From Paragyromitra xinjiangensis (taxonomy: Eukaryota; Ascomycota; Pezizomycetes; Pezizales; Discinaceae), in the NCBI GenBank assembly GCA_038503065.1, contig JBCAMK010000010.1, positions 248,001 through 312,000 on the forward strand: a stretch of 64,000 bases of DNA. The letters run 5' to 3'. Below are positions 42,093 through 53,705 of the stretch, piece after piece. Made by a program: the position numbers and the translations under genes. Numbering within the stretch: position 1 is the stretch's first letter; each line of letters opens with the position of its first letter. The notes under the pieces were generated by a model that ran no database searches, had not been told where the DNA came from, and worked only from the letters and a program-made list of their open reading frames with translations.

Positions 42093-42333
42093 ATGTATAT
42101 AACTTAAGAGGGCGTGGCTTATAATTCCACCAACGCAGCCGGCCAAGATCATACATAGAAACTAGCATCATCGCCACACAGTCCACACCATCTTTATACT
42201 TTTTGCTTTCTTGACATCTGCTGCCACCCACCTTCACTTCACTTCACTTCATCCCATCCACCCCCACTACACGCCCGGATCTTGCATCGCCAACAAGCAA
42301 TCAAAACTCCCACCATCTCCGTAGCAAGTGAAG
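42093..42333 (+). promoter_or_regulatory. Promoter/5' UTR-like region
   Basis: TGTATATAACTTAAGAGG (TATA-like) is followed by pyrimidine-rich leader sequence with tandem TTCACTTCACTTCACTTCAT, then an A/C-rich stretch just before the ATG at 42334. This arrangement is typical of expressed fungal genes, although the gene that follows is not recognised. Confidence 0.35.
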
Positions 42334-42540
42334 ATGAATCAAGGCTGCGAGAGAGCGTGGCTCGAGGGCGAATTTAAGGGTTTTGCAAGCGAATTCCAAG
42401 AAATGACCATTGCCGGCAACGATGACCTCAGACGTCTGATCTTACATGACCCTATAGTCCCTACGTATTTATCTCCCTGGCTAGATCATTCTACCCCTAC
42501 TGTTAACTGTCTATATTGCTACAGAACTACGACAAGGTAA
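42334..42540 (+). CDS. Hypothetical short protein or first exon
   Basis: 68 codons from MNQGCERAWLEGEFKGF to RTTTR. The 5' region looks like a real promoter and leader, and the first 35 residues have coding-like composition. A GTAACG directly at the stop (CAAG/GTAACG at 42537) could be a splice donor, so this may be the first exon of a longer gene whose remaining exons I cannot identify. The open frame at 43415-43675 is one weak candidate for a later exon. No family resemblance. Confidence 0.25.
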   Translation: MNQGCERAWLEGEFKGFASEFQEMTIAGNDDLRRLILHDPIVPTYLSPWLDHSTPTVNCLYCYRTTTR

Positions 42541-43892
42541 CGCATCTCGAGTACATGAATACGTACATCCAGCCATTTCCAGTACGGTATACGATAACGC
42601 GGGACCTGATTTATTGATTTATTGACAACCCACACATGCATCCAACCCTTTGGGTTATGGCGGCGCATTTCCTACTGTGCATGTGCTGGATATATGCGAA
42701 CCTCTTTGAGGCTTTAGAGCCCTTGATCATCTCCTCAAGGTAGTGGATCATCTTCATTTATTGCTTTGCTGGATACTGATTACAGGCGCAACGGTTTAAG
42801 CACAAACTGCCCAGATCCCCATGTGGACGGCCGTATTATTGAGAGGCAATAGATTGCCGCCGAAAACGGAGAAGATAGTACGCCACCTCGATACTAATTC
42901 TTGCATAAAGTAGTTAGCATCCATGATCCAGGTCGTACATGGAGTAATACGTCTTCCGGGATTCCCTTTGAATTATGTTGGAATCCGCTCTTACCACTTC
43001 TTATCCCTACAACGAAAGGTAGGGCCCTCCTTGAACAAGTCAATTAGTTATCAATCTGATAGGATCTGCACATATCGACGCAGTACTCTCGATATATGAC
43101 GACAGAACCCAATTAATTAGAAGGAACCCCTCTACGTAGATCCCAGTGTATGTGAAAGCCCATCACTCCCCCAGATGATGTCTGACTTGTCCAAAGTACA
43201 GGGAGAACTATTCAACTAAGGTTTATCACCAAAGCCACCAATGTAAATGGTCGCCGATCCCCCTAAGAGAGCAGGCAATGAGAGGCGGTAGTGAAGGTAT
43301 GCTAGGACCACATGAAAGGAAGTTCAAAATCGCAAATAACGCTTTGGCCCAAAGACTAACCGCCCGAACCAGGGAACATCCTGTGCTCTGTCTCTTGGTA
43401 AGGAATCGCAAAGTATGACAGAAGATTCTTTGCTGGGCATGCAGAAGCTAGTGATGAAAAATTCTTGCTTGGTCGCCGAAAGAGGAACCGTCACATTAGC
43501 CCGGAAAGGTAATTTCAGGAAGGTGAACGTCGAGGCAGGGCATGTTAGTTCAGATGGAAAGCAGAGTGTAGTACTGCTCACGTTTAGAGGTAGAGAACGA
43601 ATTGAACAAGCCTTTCGGCACCTATCAGGTAAGCACATTTTTGCTTCCCCATCCCTGTTGAACACTCGTATCTAACATATATCACGCAAGAATATACTGC
43701 GAAATACAAGGGTGACGCTTGTATAATGCTGACTGTGGTGGTGTGGTTCCACGCACACCCATCCATCCCTTCTAGGTCCGTTAATAGCTCCCTATGAACC
43801 AGTCCCTTTTAAACCAATGCGCTCGATCCCTGCTTTTGTCGTATGTCTCATTCAATCTGCTATTTTATGTGTTCGGGTGTCGTGTGCACGAT
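42541..43892. other. Intergenic, no firm gene
   Basis: Contains an 86-codon frame at 43415-43675 (TEDSLLGMQKLV..) with moderate coding character but no recognised motif, and no other structure. Confidence 0.3.
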
Positions 43893-44364
43893 TAGTGATG
43901 TCGACGAGACGAGACAAGACCTATATCGGGTGGATCTTGACTTGTTTTGTCTCGTGGGCCTTCAATCTTGTGGGTCCCGAGATATTGAACCGGTCTTGAG
44001 CTTCAGCTCGAGATTTATCAAGTGGGTCTCCTCAAAACTCGAGGGGCTGCTGTCTCATCATTTTCAGGAGGAAGTATACTATTAGGGGTGGTTGAGGGTC
44101 TTGTGATACTGGCATCGGGAATTGGTGATCGTAAGAAGAATCTGAGTGGATGTGAATGACAGAAGCACAACAGAGCTGTCAACTCGCGTGATTTAGGGGG
44201 AGATGGGATGCCCATCGCTTGAACCTATCGCTAATCCCGATCATTTAATATCACTCGGAAATTCCTCCCGAAATATCTCGTCCTGTAGAGGCTCTGTCTT
44301 GTCTAGTCTCGAGACTATGTCTCGAGCTCTGATCCCGAGATTTTTTGTCTCGTCGACATCACTA
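43893..44364. mobile_element. MITE of 472 bp, hAT-like ends
   Basis: The left end TAGTGATGTCGACGAGAC is repeated inverted at the right end (GTCTCGTCGACATCACTA). The flanking sequence GCACGAT occurs on both sides (43886-43892 and 44365-44371): a 7-bp perfect duplication, or 8 bp with one mismatch if the right boundary is moved by one base. TAGTG.. termini and about 8-bp duplications are typical of the hAT superfamily. The interior is rich in CTCGAG/GTCTCG subterminal motifs, likely transposase-binding repeats. No transposase gene is inside. Confidence 0.75.
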
Positions 44365-45864
44365 GCACGATTGCCTTGGTAAATAAAAAGCCACGCAAGA
44401 TAACTACACTGCTTACCACAGAGACTAGTAGGCTCTACTTTTCCTTATGAATTCTATCCTAGCTGCGTTCATTGATGTAAAGATCGAAGCCTGCTTTCAC
44501 CACCACGCCTCTGACAGTAAAATATATCAACCAGTCAAACTTTGAGTTCACTTTCTTACCAAGGCCCTTAGTGTCCCTGCTGAGGTCCTTGATGGCTGGG
44601 CTGCTTGAACTATGTCTGTCTTGATGCCCAGAATCCCCACGTCCTAAAAACTCGTTAAAATCTCATATCCTAGTGATAGACTATAAGTTAACCTTGCCGA
44701 GCTGACAAAACACCTTTGACAAAACGCATGATGCATTACTAGTAATCTTGGAGCCCTCATTCTTCGGCTCGTTTGCGGGTGGTTCAAGGCAGCCTTCCTC
44801 GCAGTTTCGCTACCAAACTACGTGAGTAACTTAAAGATAGCCGCCGAACTTCGAATAACTTGTGGTATGGTTTGAAATGCTATCAGCCTCCCCATAGCGG
44901 AGCCCATGATGGAGCCCATGACGCAACCCCTGATCCGAGAGGCCAACAAACAGCCGACTCCAAAGTGCCCGTTCGAATGTGTAGAAATACAAGAGCACAG
45001 TGGAACCTCCCTATGAGAATATGAACTTGGAGTAACCTCGTATCTTTATGGGTAGATATTCTTATACGAAAAGCCTACTGCACGCAAAATGATCCCTGTC
45101 AAAACTGGTAATCATATCTTTATAGAGGAGATATCTCTACTATCCTCGATCAGCTAAACGCCAGGACGGGCCAAATACCAGAACACAAATTCTGCCGGGA
45201 AAACTTGCTTCCACCAGTAGGGTAACCGATTTTCGCCCAATTAGAAACAGGATCGGGCATTCCTGGTATTTGGTTGATGAAAGATAGTATAAGCTGAACC
45301 CTTATAGGAAGAGTTGGCTGTAGCTGTGTAAGTGCATGTCGAAGAAGCCCTTTCGTCGTGGCTAAACGTCGTGTGAGTCTGGTTAGGAGGGGAGGGTAAC
45401 CCCGCTATAGGTAGGGTAACCATAGGTCGGGGTTCAAACTTCGAGAAATCTCCAAGTCCCCAGGGTCAGGGTTGTCCTGCACGCCTGGAGTAGAGGAGCC
45501 GAAAGCAAAGCCTCTGGGTGGCCTGGCAGAGGGAGCGTACCAGGCGACTCCAAATGCGTGGGGCAGAATATGGCCCTTCTAGAAGAGCGTGCGTCCGGGC
45601 GACTTTTTTTGTTGATGAGGGCTAAGCGTGAAGCCCCGGTGGGGAGCCTCATGGTCAGTGGCACTAGCATCTCCTCACCATATGGCCTCGATTCAGGCTC
45701 CGGATATAGTTCGTATGGGGGAAGGTTAAAACGCTAGTGTAGAGCCCTGTTAGAACTCTAGTGCGTGCCTTCAGAAGACAGCGTCGAGGTGAGAACTGCC
45801 CCCAGAAAACGGGGATCTAGGAACAGGCTTTCCGCAACTGGTTTAAGGTGGGATCGATCCCGAC
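44365..45864. other. Intergenic, no gene seen
   Basis: Unique-looking sequence, no coding region supported on either strand. Confidence 0.3.
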
Positions 45865-45912
45865 ACTGTTGATCCAAGTATAGTATCGCCTAGTTAGTAC
45901 CATGCTGCACGC
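45865..45912 (+). pseudogene. Fragment of a 5S rRNA gene
   Basis: GATCCAAGTATAGTATCGCC followed by TAGTTAGTACCATGC matches the middle of the 5S gene at 4215-4338 (ATCCAAGCATCGTATCGCCT, then GGCTAGTAC). The similarity stops before the TGACC block and no T-run follows. It is an isolated relic on the plus strand. Confidence 0.55.
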
Positions 45913-46765
45913 AACGATAAAAAATCAACCGCAAAGCAGCAGGTAGCCTCGGAGCCCGAATCGTATCTCGCAAGCCCGAGACCCTTCAGTCCCTAAACTA
46001 TAAGATAGTTAGCCTTGAGTGAAGCAGTAGCACCTTCTTCAGCTTTGATGGTAGACAGCGAGAGCTCTTACCCAAGGAGTTTGGTGGAGAGCAAGGCTGA
46101 CATTAACTGCCATGGGTCTTTATCCATTTGAACAGTATCATAACCCAGGCCAGACAATTCGCTCATGCGTTCAGAGCCTATCCGTGGGGCTCATCTATTT
46201 ATGTACATTTTGCGCAGTCAGTCAACTAGACCAGAGAGCTGAGAAAGAAAAGGGGAGAAAGAGTGACCACCCACAGTGCTATTTTTCTTCACGATCTTCG
46301 GCTCGAAGATTTTTTTCAGTAGCACACGTACCATCTCATTCCTCAATTCCGAGTCACTATCCACCAACCCTGCTAGACACATCACCAATCATTTTGTACT
46401 CACCCTCTTTGCTTGAGACGAAGTTGAGTTTCGCTTTATAAGCGGAGATTTCAAGAAAAGAGACTTCACCAACTGGCTTGATGGCTGATATGATGGATGG
46501 AAGGGATGATCTCAAGAAGGGATGCAATTGATCACAAGACAAGAGACATCACTCCACTCCTAAACCAAATGTCTTAGCGTGCTTTAGTATACTCTATACC
46601 CAGTAAAGATAGAACTTACTCTTGATTACTACAGTACATCCTTAAGTTTGGGCGATTTCGTACGAGATATGCTACATGTAATATTTAAGTTAGTTCCCAT
46701 TTCCACTTACCCAGAGGTTGCGATGCCAAGAAACTGTGCTCCAAGCATTGGCATCTACCGTTGTA
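45913..46765. other. Intergenic, no gene seen
   Basis: No supported feature between the 5S fragment and the next MITE. Confidence 0.3.
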
Positions 46766-47063
46766 CTCATGCCGCCGTTTTGAAGTCACGCTGCCTAGAT
46801 AGGGAACTTTCTATTTCCCAACTAAAAATTTGCGAAGCTATCTGAATTTAAGGGTTTTATATCCGAAATGCCAGAAGACAGTGGTATCTTGTTCAGAATT
46901 AATACCCTAAAGGTGTTGTGGAGGAAAGAGCAGTGTCAAAAGGCACCAAAAAGATACCAAGAGAGGTGCAAGAGACTGCCGAGACTGCCTCTAACCAATA
47001 GAAATGGCTTTCTCACCAGATCTTGCCAGCTTAGGCAACGCGACTTCAAAACGGCCACATGAG
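46766..47063. mobile_element. MITE of 298 bp, TA-flanked
   Basis: The left end CTCATGCCGCCGTTTTGAAG followed by TCACGCTGCCTA is matched by the reverse complement of the right end (CTCATGTGGCCGTTTTGAAG, then TCGCGTTGCCTA): TIRs of about 32 bp with four mismatches. TA occurs on both sides (46764-46765, 47064-47065). It is Tc1/mariner type, non-autonomous, and its ends differ from the other elements here. Confidence 0.72.
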
Positions 47064-47065
47064 TA

Positions 47066-47960
47066 AGTTCGTTATGGCGATCGAACTGATTGGGTCTAGT
47101 ACCCCCGAGTGGTTTGCTGTAGCTAGATGTGTCAATAAGAACAGCTTCATATGTAGTCTCGTGCCCAGCCCCACTGCGCAGCTTGCTACCCACGGTGCGC
47201 AGCAGCCATAAGCAGTAGGGGAGGTGAACGAGCCTACTTCATATGATACATTCAATGTTGCTATATTCCACTAGAATGCGTGTTAATGCAATATGATGTC
47301 TCATAAGGTTGCCGAGATCTCATCGAAAACCCTGCCACCTTAGCCCCGTTGTTGTGCTAGGAACAGGTCTCACTTTTTGTATGGTGACCTCGCAGAACGG
47401 AAAATTCTGGTGTTCCATCTCCACTACCCTGACTCGAGTATATAACACACCACTTGATTCGATATCGCCCTTAGACGCAGTCCTGTCTGTTAATCTATCA
47501 TTGCTTCCAGATCGGTACTCCACGGGTGATTTCTGCTAGGATGCGATCCCGTTAGTTTAAATTGTGCTAATGTGGCTGCGTAGAACAAATAATGGAGTGT
47601 CTCCGCCACAACCCACCCGCCACACAAAAACTGCCGGACCAAGCAACAGCTTGTCATACGAGGGAAAATATCCATTTTTGCTCACGTATCCGATAGCGAT
47701 GCTCAAACTGAACAGCTATACAGACATACGTGCAGTCGCGTTCGGTGATTGTGACAGATGGGTAGATTTATTCCACAGATCAGATTGAATAAACTTCCCC
47801 AAAATAAAGCTGGAGCGAAGGTTGCAAGTCCTGCGGGCAACCCGCCAACCCGTAAAGGCTCGCCCTGGAATTTTGAACTTCTCACAAGAACGACACGCCA
47901 GGCTTCCCTAAAATCCCGCCAGACAGGAACACAATTATATCCCTCAATTACAACCAACGA
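47066..47960. other. Intergenic, upstream of the first methyltransferase gene
   Basis: No gene supported. The last 100 bp are A/C-rich, leader-like sequence before the ATG at 47961. Confidence 0.35.
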
Positions 47961-49150
47961 ATGGCGATGAATGGCGACTATTCCTACTATGGAGACGAAC
48001 TTGACTGGCAGGTGGCGCCCATGCTAGCGTCGATGGTTGATCACGATTTCGACGATGATTCGGATTACGCTTCAGGGTTTGACAGTTATCCATCGTCGGT
48101 TTTATCGAGCGATTATAGCTACAAGTACGAGAATGGTCGACGATATTTTGCGAGGCGACAAGTATGGATCTCCTTGTTGTCCTCCCGCGCATTTTCTAGC
48201 TGGAATTGAGGGGCTTGTTTGTGTTGTTGACAGGTGTTACGGATGGTAGGTTAGGTACCCTTTGCCGCACGACGACGAGGAACGAAATCGTTTAGATTTG
48301 ATGCATCACATCTGGTCCCTTATCCTAGATGGAAAATTGTTCAAGTCTCCAGTCAGCCCCCCAGCTAGCCCTGAGCCATTACGCGTACTCGATGTCGCAA
48401 CAGGGACTGGAATATGGGCGATTGATTTCGCTGAGTGAGTTCTGAACCTTTTATTCCCAGAGTTTATTGACTCTCCCTAACAAAATCAGTCAATTCCCTC
48501 GATCGCAAGTAATAGGCACGGATATCGCACCCGTGAATCCACCTTGGATGCCCTCGAATCTCGAATTCCAAGTTGAGGACATCGAAGACAACTGGACCTT
48601 TCCCGAAAACACCTTTGACTTGATTCACGTGCGTGGGATGGCTGGATTCGTAAATGACTGGCCACGGCTCTTCACACAATGTCTGACTACGCTAAAGCCA
48701 GGCGGGTACATCGAGATACACGACTTCTCCGTGTTTTTCATATCCGATGACGGTTCACTCAGTGACGATAGTGTTTTACATCAGTGGACACAATTATGGG
48801 AAGCAGGCACAGTACGATCTGGGCGCCAGTGGCTTGCAATACCGCCGAATTTTAAAAACTTCGCTGCGGCTACAGGATTCGTCGATGTTGTTGAGACTAA
48901 GTATAAGACACCAGTGGGTAAATGGCCCAAGGAGGAGAAACTCAAGGAAATCGGGGTGTGTATGTCGAAACACCTCGTTGAAGGGGTTGAGGGAATCACG
49001 ATGGACCTCTTCACTAGGGTGCTCTTGTGGGATAAGGCGCAAGTTGATGGGTTAACAGATAAAGTTAGAAAGGAGGTTATGAATCCGAAGATTCACTGCT
49101 ATATGACGGGATATGTCGTTTATGCCAGGAAACCAGCCGCATCATCGTAG
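47961..49150 (+). CDS. LaeA/TAM-type SAM-dependent methyltransferase, copy 1
   Basis: Three exons: 47961-48161, 48250-48434 and 48490-49150 (introns 88 and 55 bp), 348 residues. An acidic, Tyr/Ser-rich N-terminus ends in YENGRRY, the usual leader of this fungal family. Then come YPLPHDDEERNRLDLMHH, motif I VLDVATGTGIWAIDFAD (SAM-binding GTGTG-type loop), VIGTDIAPVNP and FDLIHVRGMAGFVNDWPRL (post-motif region). Family members include LaeA-like regulators and many orphan methyltransferases; the substrate is unknown. The first acceptor (GGTAG/GTTAGG) is chosen because the alternative AG at 48232-48233 leads to a stop. A methionine two codons further in (47967) is an equally possible start. Convergent with a paralogue. 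Confidence 0.87.
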
Positions 49151-49727
49151 TCGGGTAAATGTGATTCGTTGGCAAGAAACTATTGCTCTTTATTTCCATT
49201 AGTTTCTCATAGTCATATCATTCTGGGTTTCGGGTTTTGGTTGGAGTTCGTTTTTGGAATAAGACCATCCTCACGGTACCGAAAGATCGTAAAATCAGAA
49301 ACGTTACAAAAATGCAATTGGAAGTTCATAGAGCTTGTAAGGTCATTTTAAACTACTGCATTGAATTTAGTTGTATTTCTGCTCTTACGAATTCCCTTTT
49401 CACTCACATTCCCCTTTTTTGTAAAATCATGTTTCTATAGCGGCCGCGCGGCCCGCTAAAACACATGTATAGATCTACTAAAACATAGATCAAACTAAAT
49501 TCAAAAACCACATTATAGGGCAAAGTAACCAACCCCTCTAATGCTAATCCATACGATTAAGTCCGAGTCCTACTATACAGAAGTCCATGAAAATTCACCA
49601 AAATTGCACGCAAAGTGACAACACGTAAAACATTAAGCTCGCCCTTTTCCGCCTTGTATACTTTACACTAATTACAAACTCCTTGAAAAACGCCGTATAT
49701 CTCACCCAATGCCCTCCCCTAATTTTA
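49151..49727. other. Shared 3' intergenic region of the methyltransferase pair
   Basis: A+T-rich sequence between two convergent genes, containing both 3' UTRs. A NotI-like GCGGCCGC at 49440-49447 is the only striking string. Confidence 0.4.
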
Positions 49728-50826
49728 TTAACAATCCAGCGGTTTCCTCCCATATATCTCATGAATTTTCGAATAAGAGTGAAATTTAGGATTCCTAAAG
49801 TCACCGCGAACCTCCGACAGAAACACACTTATATCCTCCATCTTCCAGCTCAACACCCTCGTGAAGAGCCCTATTGAGATGCTTTCGCACCCTTCTATCA
49901 AATGCTGACGTTGACGCAACCCAAGCTCTTTTTGAAACACATCTTTCGGCCACGTACCGACAGGAACCTTAACAAGATTGTAACTTACATCTTCGAACCC
50001 AGCTTTAGCCAATCCAGCAGCGTGTCCCTCCCGTGGAATTTCTCGTCCAAGTTCTCGTATCCCTTCTCTCCACAAATCAACCCACCTAATCATAGCACAA
50101 CCCTCCGGAACAGTACGATCATCGCACCCGATATCCAGAGTGTCTTTGATTTCGAGGATTCCACCAGGTTTCAGTATTCGCAAAGCTTGCTTGTATAGCT
50201 TCGGCCAGTCGTTAACGAACCCACTGAGTTGACGAACATGCACCAAGTCGAAAGAATTTTTCTTATATGTCCAGACATCTTCGATGTCGTCCACTTCAAA
50301 AGAAACGTTTTCCGGGACCCATCTTGGCTGGATTGGACTAAGGTCGACACCGATTATTTCAGCTTCTGGATGAAACCTAGAAATAGGTCAGTAATGAAAG
50401 AGTTTTCGGTCCCCGCAATTAATACTGAACCACGTACTCTCCGCAGTCTATAGCCCAAGCACCAGTTCCTGTCCCAAGGTCTAGAATCTTTGATGGGTTT
50501 TTCAGAATTGGAGCTCTGTATAGTTTACCCCTCAAAGCTAAGAGGAAGATATAATGATGTAGATCCATTCTGTCCTGTTCTGCTTCATCGTTTGGTGCGT
50601 CATATTTGCCCTAACCACCGATGAAAATCATTAAAAGCTGAAATATATTTTTGCGAGGAACAGAGATCCTTACCTCAAGCCACCCATGATAACCTCTCCC
50701 ATTCTCGTATACGCTATTCATAACAAGTGAATTCAGAGATGTTGTATCACTATCAAACTCAGAGCTATCATCCGAAAAGTCCCCCCCAAACCCAGTATCA
50801 ATCTCAACCGCGTGCGATTCGGCCAT
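49728..50826 (-). CDS. LaeA/TAM-type SAM-dependent methyltransferase, copy 2
   Basis: Three exons: 50826-50674, 50610-50438 and 50376-49728 (introns 63 and 61 bp), 324 residues. Same layout as copy 1: acidic leader with SDDSSEFDSDTTSLNS, VYENGRGYHGWLE, then YDAPNDEAEQDRMDLHHYIF. Motif I is ILDLGTGTGAWAIDC, followed by IIGVDLSPIQP, FDLVHVRQLSGFVNDWPKLY and a C-terminal IHEIYGRKPL. Intron positions match those of copy 1, which supports common descent by duplication. An in-frame ATG 69 bp upstream gives a non-conserved extension and is rejected. Function as for copy 1: probably methylation of an unknown small molecule or protein. Confidence 0.87.
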
Positions 50827-53020
50827 CAGGATGTAAATAAAAATTCCGTCGATCTTGAGTCGCGTAGATAAAGCCAGTGCAGTTCCGAAGCCCAAAGATT
50901 TCGTCGCACTAAAAAGCTTCGAAGGCTTATATACCCCAGGCCCCTGAACAGAGTGTGTGGCTTTCTAACCCACCTCTGACTACCCCCCCCCATCGCGAAG
51001 GAAAGAACCGAGACAGCCGTGTGTTCAACGCACAGGGACACGATTATGGCGTGCATAGACGATCGCTTATTATACGGTGACAATAGGGATTCGTCCAATT
51101 CGCAAGAGAAGAAGAAAAGAAAAAATGCACCTTAAACACCTAGCCTGCAACGCTGGGGTCTGGGGTATGGAGATGGTACAGGTCTCAAATTATTTCTATT
51201 GCAACCCCATAAATCGGAGAAGCCTGCTATCCCATCTTCACACCCCAACACCTAGTATATCCACTAACTAGTTTTCGAGCTCTGTAGCCGGTTGATGAGG
51301 TTGTTTCGTAGACAGCGTCATCCCCGGCCTTGCATCCGCAAAAGAAAAAACGTTCAGGTAACCGAAGCAGAGGGTTTGTACTACACACCAGCGTCCAACG
51401 GCCGGAGCTCTTGGCAATAGATCCGAACAGTTCATCTCGTTACTCGCGAATAGGCACACGCTATGCATAATACCGCTAGGAAAATTAAGCTTGCTGTAAC
51501 AAAATTCTAAGCTTGATGCAAACCCATCTGCACATGATCCAAAATGTGGAAATCGGGTCGTGATCAGTAGCGCTGAACATTAATTCTACACTTCTTGTAT
51601 GAGAATTGAGAAGCCACGCCCAAGCCATGCAGGTCTGACACTGTCTCTGAAAAATCTGCATAGCAAGGAAGTAGGCGAGAATTGAAATCGCCAAGAATTA
51701 CCCAAAGCAGTGTGCTACGCAAAAAAGGGTCTCTTGAAGCCTTGGAAACAGGAAACTATCGTGTCCTAAGGCTTGGGGTATGTGCTGGGATCAGGGCACG
51801 AAGTTTATACAGTCGTATTTGTTATTTCCGGCACCAAACTTCGGTGAATCTCACATGAGATAGCAGGCCTGTTTTGAAGGGAAAAGATTATGGTACCGGT
51901 AGAAGAATCCGTACGAAATAGCAAGGATCCGATAGAGCAACACAGCAAGGTACGACTCCACATTCGAGCCTCACACGATTTGTGTAGCAATCCCAGATAA
52001 TTCCCCACCAGGAGGCCAAGCGCCGTTTTCTCAAAACGAACATGTATCTCCAATCTAGTTAATCCAGCTTAACTGCAGCCAAAACACAGATTAGCATCCG
52101 GTACCGTCATTTCTTGGCCGAGTCACGCTTCCAGGATAGATGTGAATGTAAAACATAGTGACAAACAGATGGGCTCCTATAATGGATTAATTGAGTGTCG
52201 GATCCGCCAGCCACTATCTCTCCCCAAACCTAAGACTTGCCTACCGCAGAGGCTGAAAGGGGGCTGCCAACCATATTCCGCTGATACACCCCCGATAAAC
52301 CTCGGCTGGAAATCATTTCTTGTCATGGCCGACTCGGCAGCGACAAGTGCCAGCCCTGTCTCGTAATTTCAATGACAAACATTCCTTCCTATACGACATG
52401 TGGGGATTGCAAATTTAGAGAGCCCACCCTTTCTAGGGCTTAACATTCTCGTTTGGCTCGGCTCCAAAAACCGCCTCTGATTTGTAGACCAAACGCGGCT
52501 GATGTATGGGTGATTAGGCTGTATGCTCTAGGCGCAGATCTAGAGGAAATGCTTCTCTCCTTTTTTAGCTTTTGAATTGGAGGGTTGATGCAAGTGGATA
52601 GTTGACAACAAGCATATGCTAGGGTCCCCAATATTGAAGGAAGTTTGCTATAGTCCACATAGTGAAACTATTTACCGATAACAAGAAGCCTTAAAGGTTA
52701 GTTCTCCTAGATAAGTTATATCAGAAGTAGGCTATCGAGTGACATCCAATGATGCCTCCTTGTGCAGGTGTACGTAGATACACTACAGGTCACATAACTG
52801 TATGAGCCAGTGCCCCCCACCAAGGGCTCCCATAGATATCCATTTTCCCAAAAGGAAGAACGACCGTGCGTTACCAAAAAGCCAATGACCCCTGTTCAAG
52901 CCTGGTAATCCTTCTTAAAAAGTAAGCAAGCCTGCGTGCCAAGCATCTGAAATCTGCAACAAAAAAAACAATTCATGAAAATCTACACACTCCCCTTAAT
53001 CGGTAGATCATGAGGCTGTC
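50827..53020. other. Intergenic, no gene seen
   Basis: The first 200 bp are the presumed promoter of the minus-strand methyltransferase. The rest is unique-looking with only short frames. Confidence 0.3.
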
Positions 53021-53084
53021 ACCACATCTCACTGGTTGGGTCGTTTAGTATTCCAGGTTCGCGGGTCCGATCCCTGTATGGGGT
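53021..53084 (+). pseudogene. tRNA-like relic
   Basis: ACCACAT and ATGGGGT can pair as an acceptor stem (six of seven). GCGGGTCCGATCCCTGT resembles a T-arm with a near-consensus Pol III B box. The span is too short for a tRNA, and the D and anticodon arms cannot be drawn. It is either a decayed tRNA gene or the head of a tRNA-derived SINE. Confidence 0.25.
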
Positions 53085-53705
53085 TCCTATTGTACGACAT
53101 ATAAGCTGTCTCTCTTTCTTCAGAGTCGCTTAGTGAGTCAAAAACCCGCCTACATTAGAATGGTGGTATTCAGCTGCGAATGAGTAACCTGGGATCGCCA
53201 TAGGCTATCATTCGGCCCGCAGTTTACGGCATTGCCAACATTAGGACCGAGCTGATCAGCCTTTAGTTCCCGCCCCGATTTCGGGTGGCTTTTGTGTCTG
53301 TTCACCAACTTAACCCAATCATCAGGGATTTACAGCACACGGTAAAAAGATCGAGAAATTGAGGGGTTTTGTGGTCAATCTTACTGCTAGAATCTTCTAA
53401 AGAAGCAACAGCAACTCTAAATTCCAAATCTCGCCTTTCTCGATCTTCTTCGTCGCATGCTGTAGTCCTTGAGGTGGAATTGACTATTATTGGTGGCTTT
53501 GTTACACCGCCATATGAATCAGGCGTGTTCCATGGCCAACATAAGTCTCATCAAGTAAAATGGCGGTCGTTTGGTTACGGGACACAAGGCTTGGCACGCC
53601 TCGAACAACTCCCGAGTGAACGGAAAAACTGCTATTTCTCAACGAACAAGATAAGAAAAATAGAAACTAAAGGTACATCATAAGAAATTAAACATTAAAA
53701 TATTT

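Noticed and set aside
47961..50826. Secondary-metabolite gene cluster around the methyltransferases
   Set aside because: No polyketide synthase, NRPS, terpene synthase, P450 or transporter gene is visible in the neighbouring sequence.
53021..53084. Functional tRNA gene
   Set aside because: Too short, with D and anticodon arms missing and a mismatch in the acceptor stem; kept only as a low-confidence relic.
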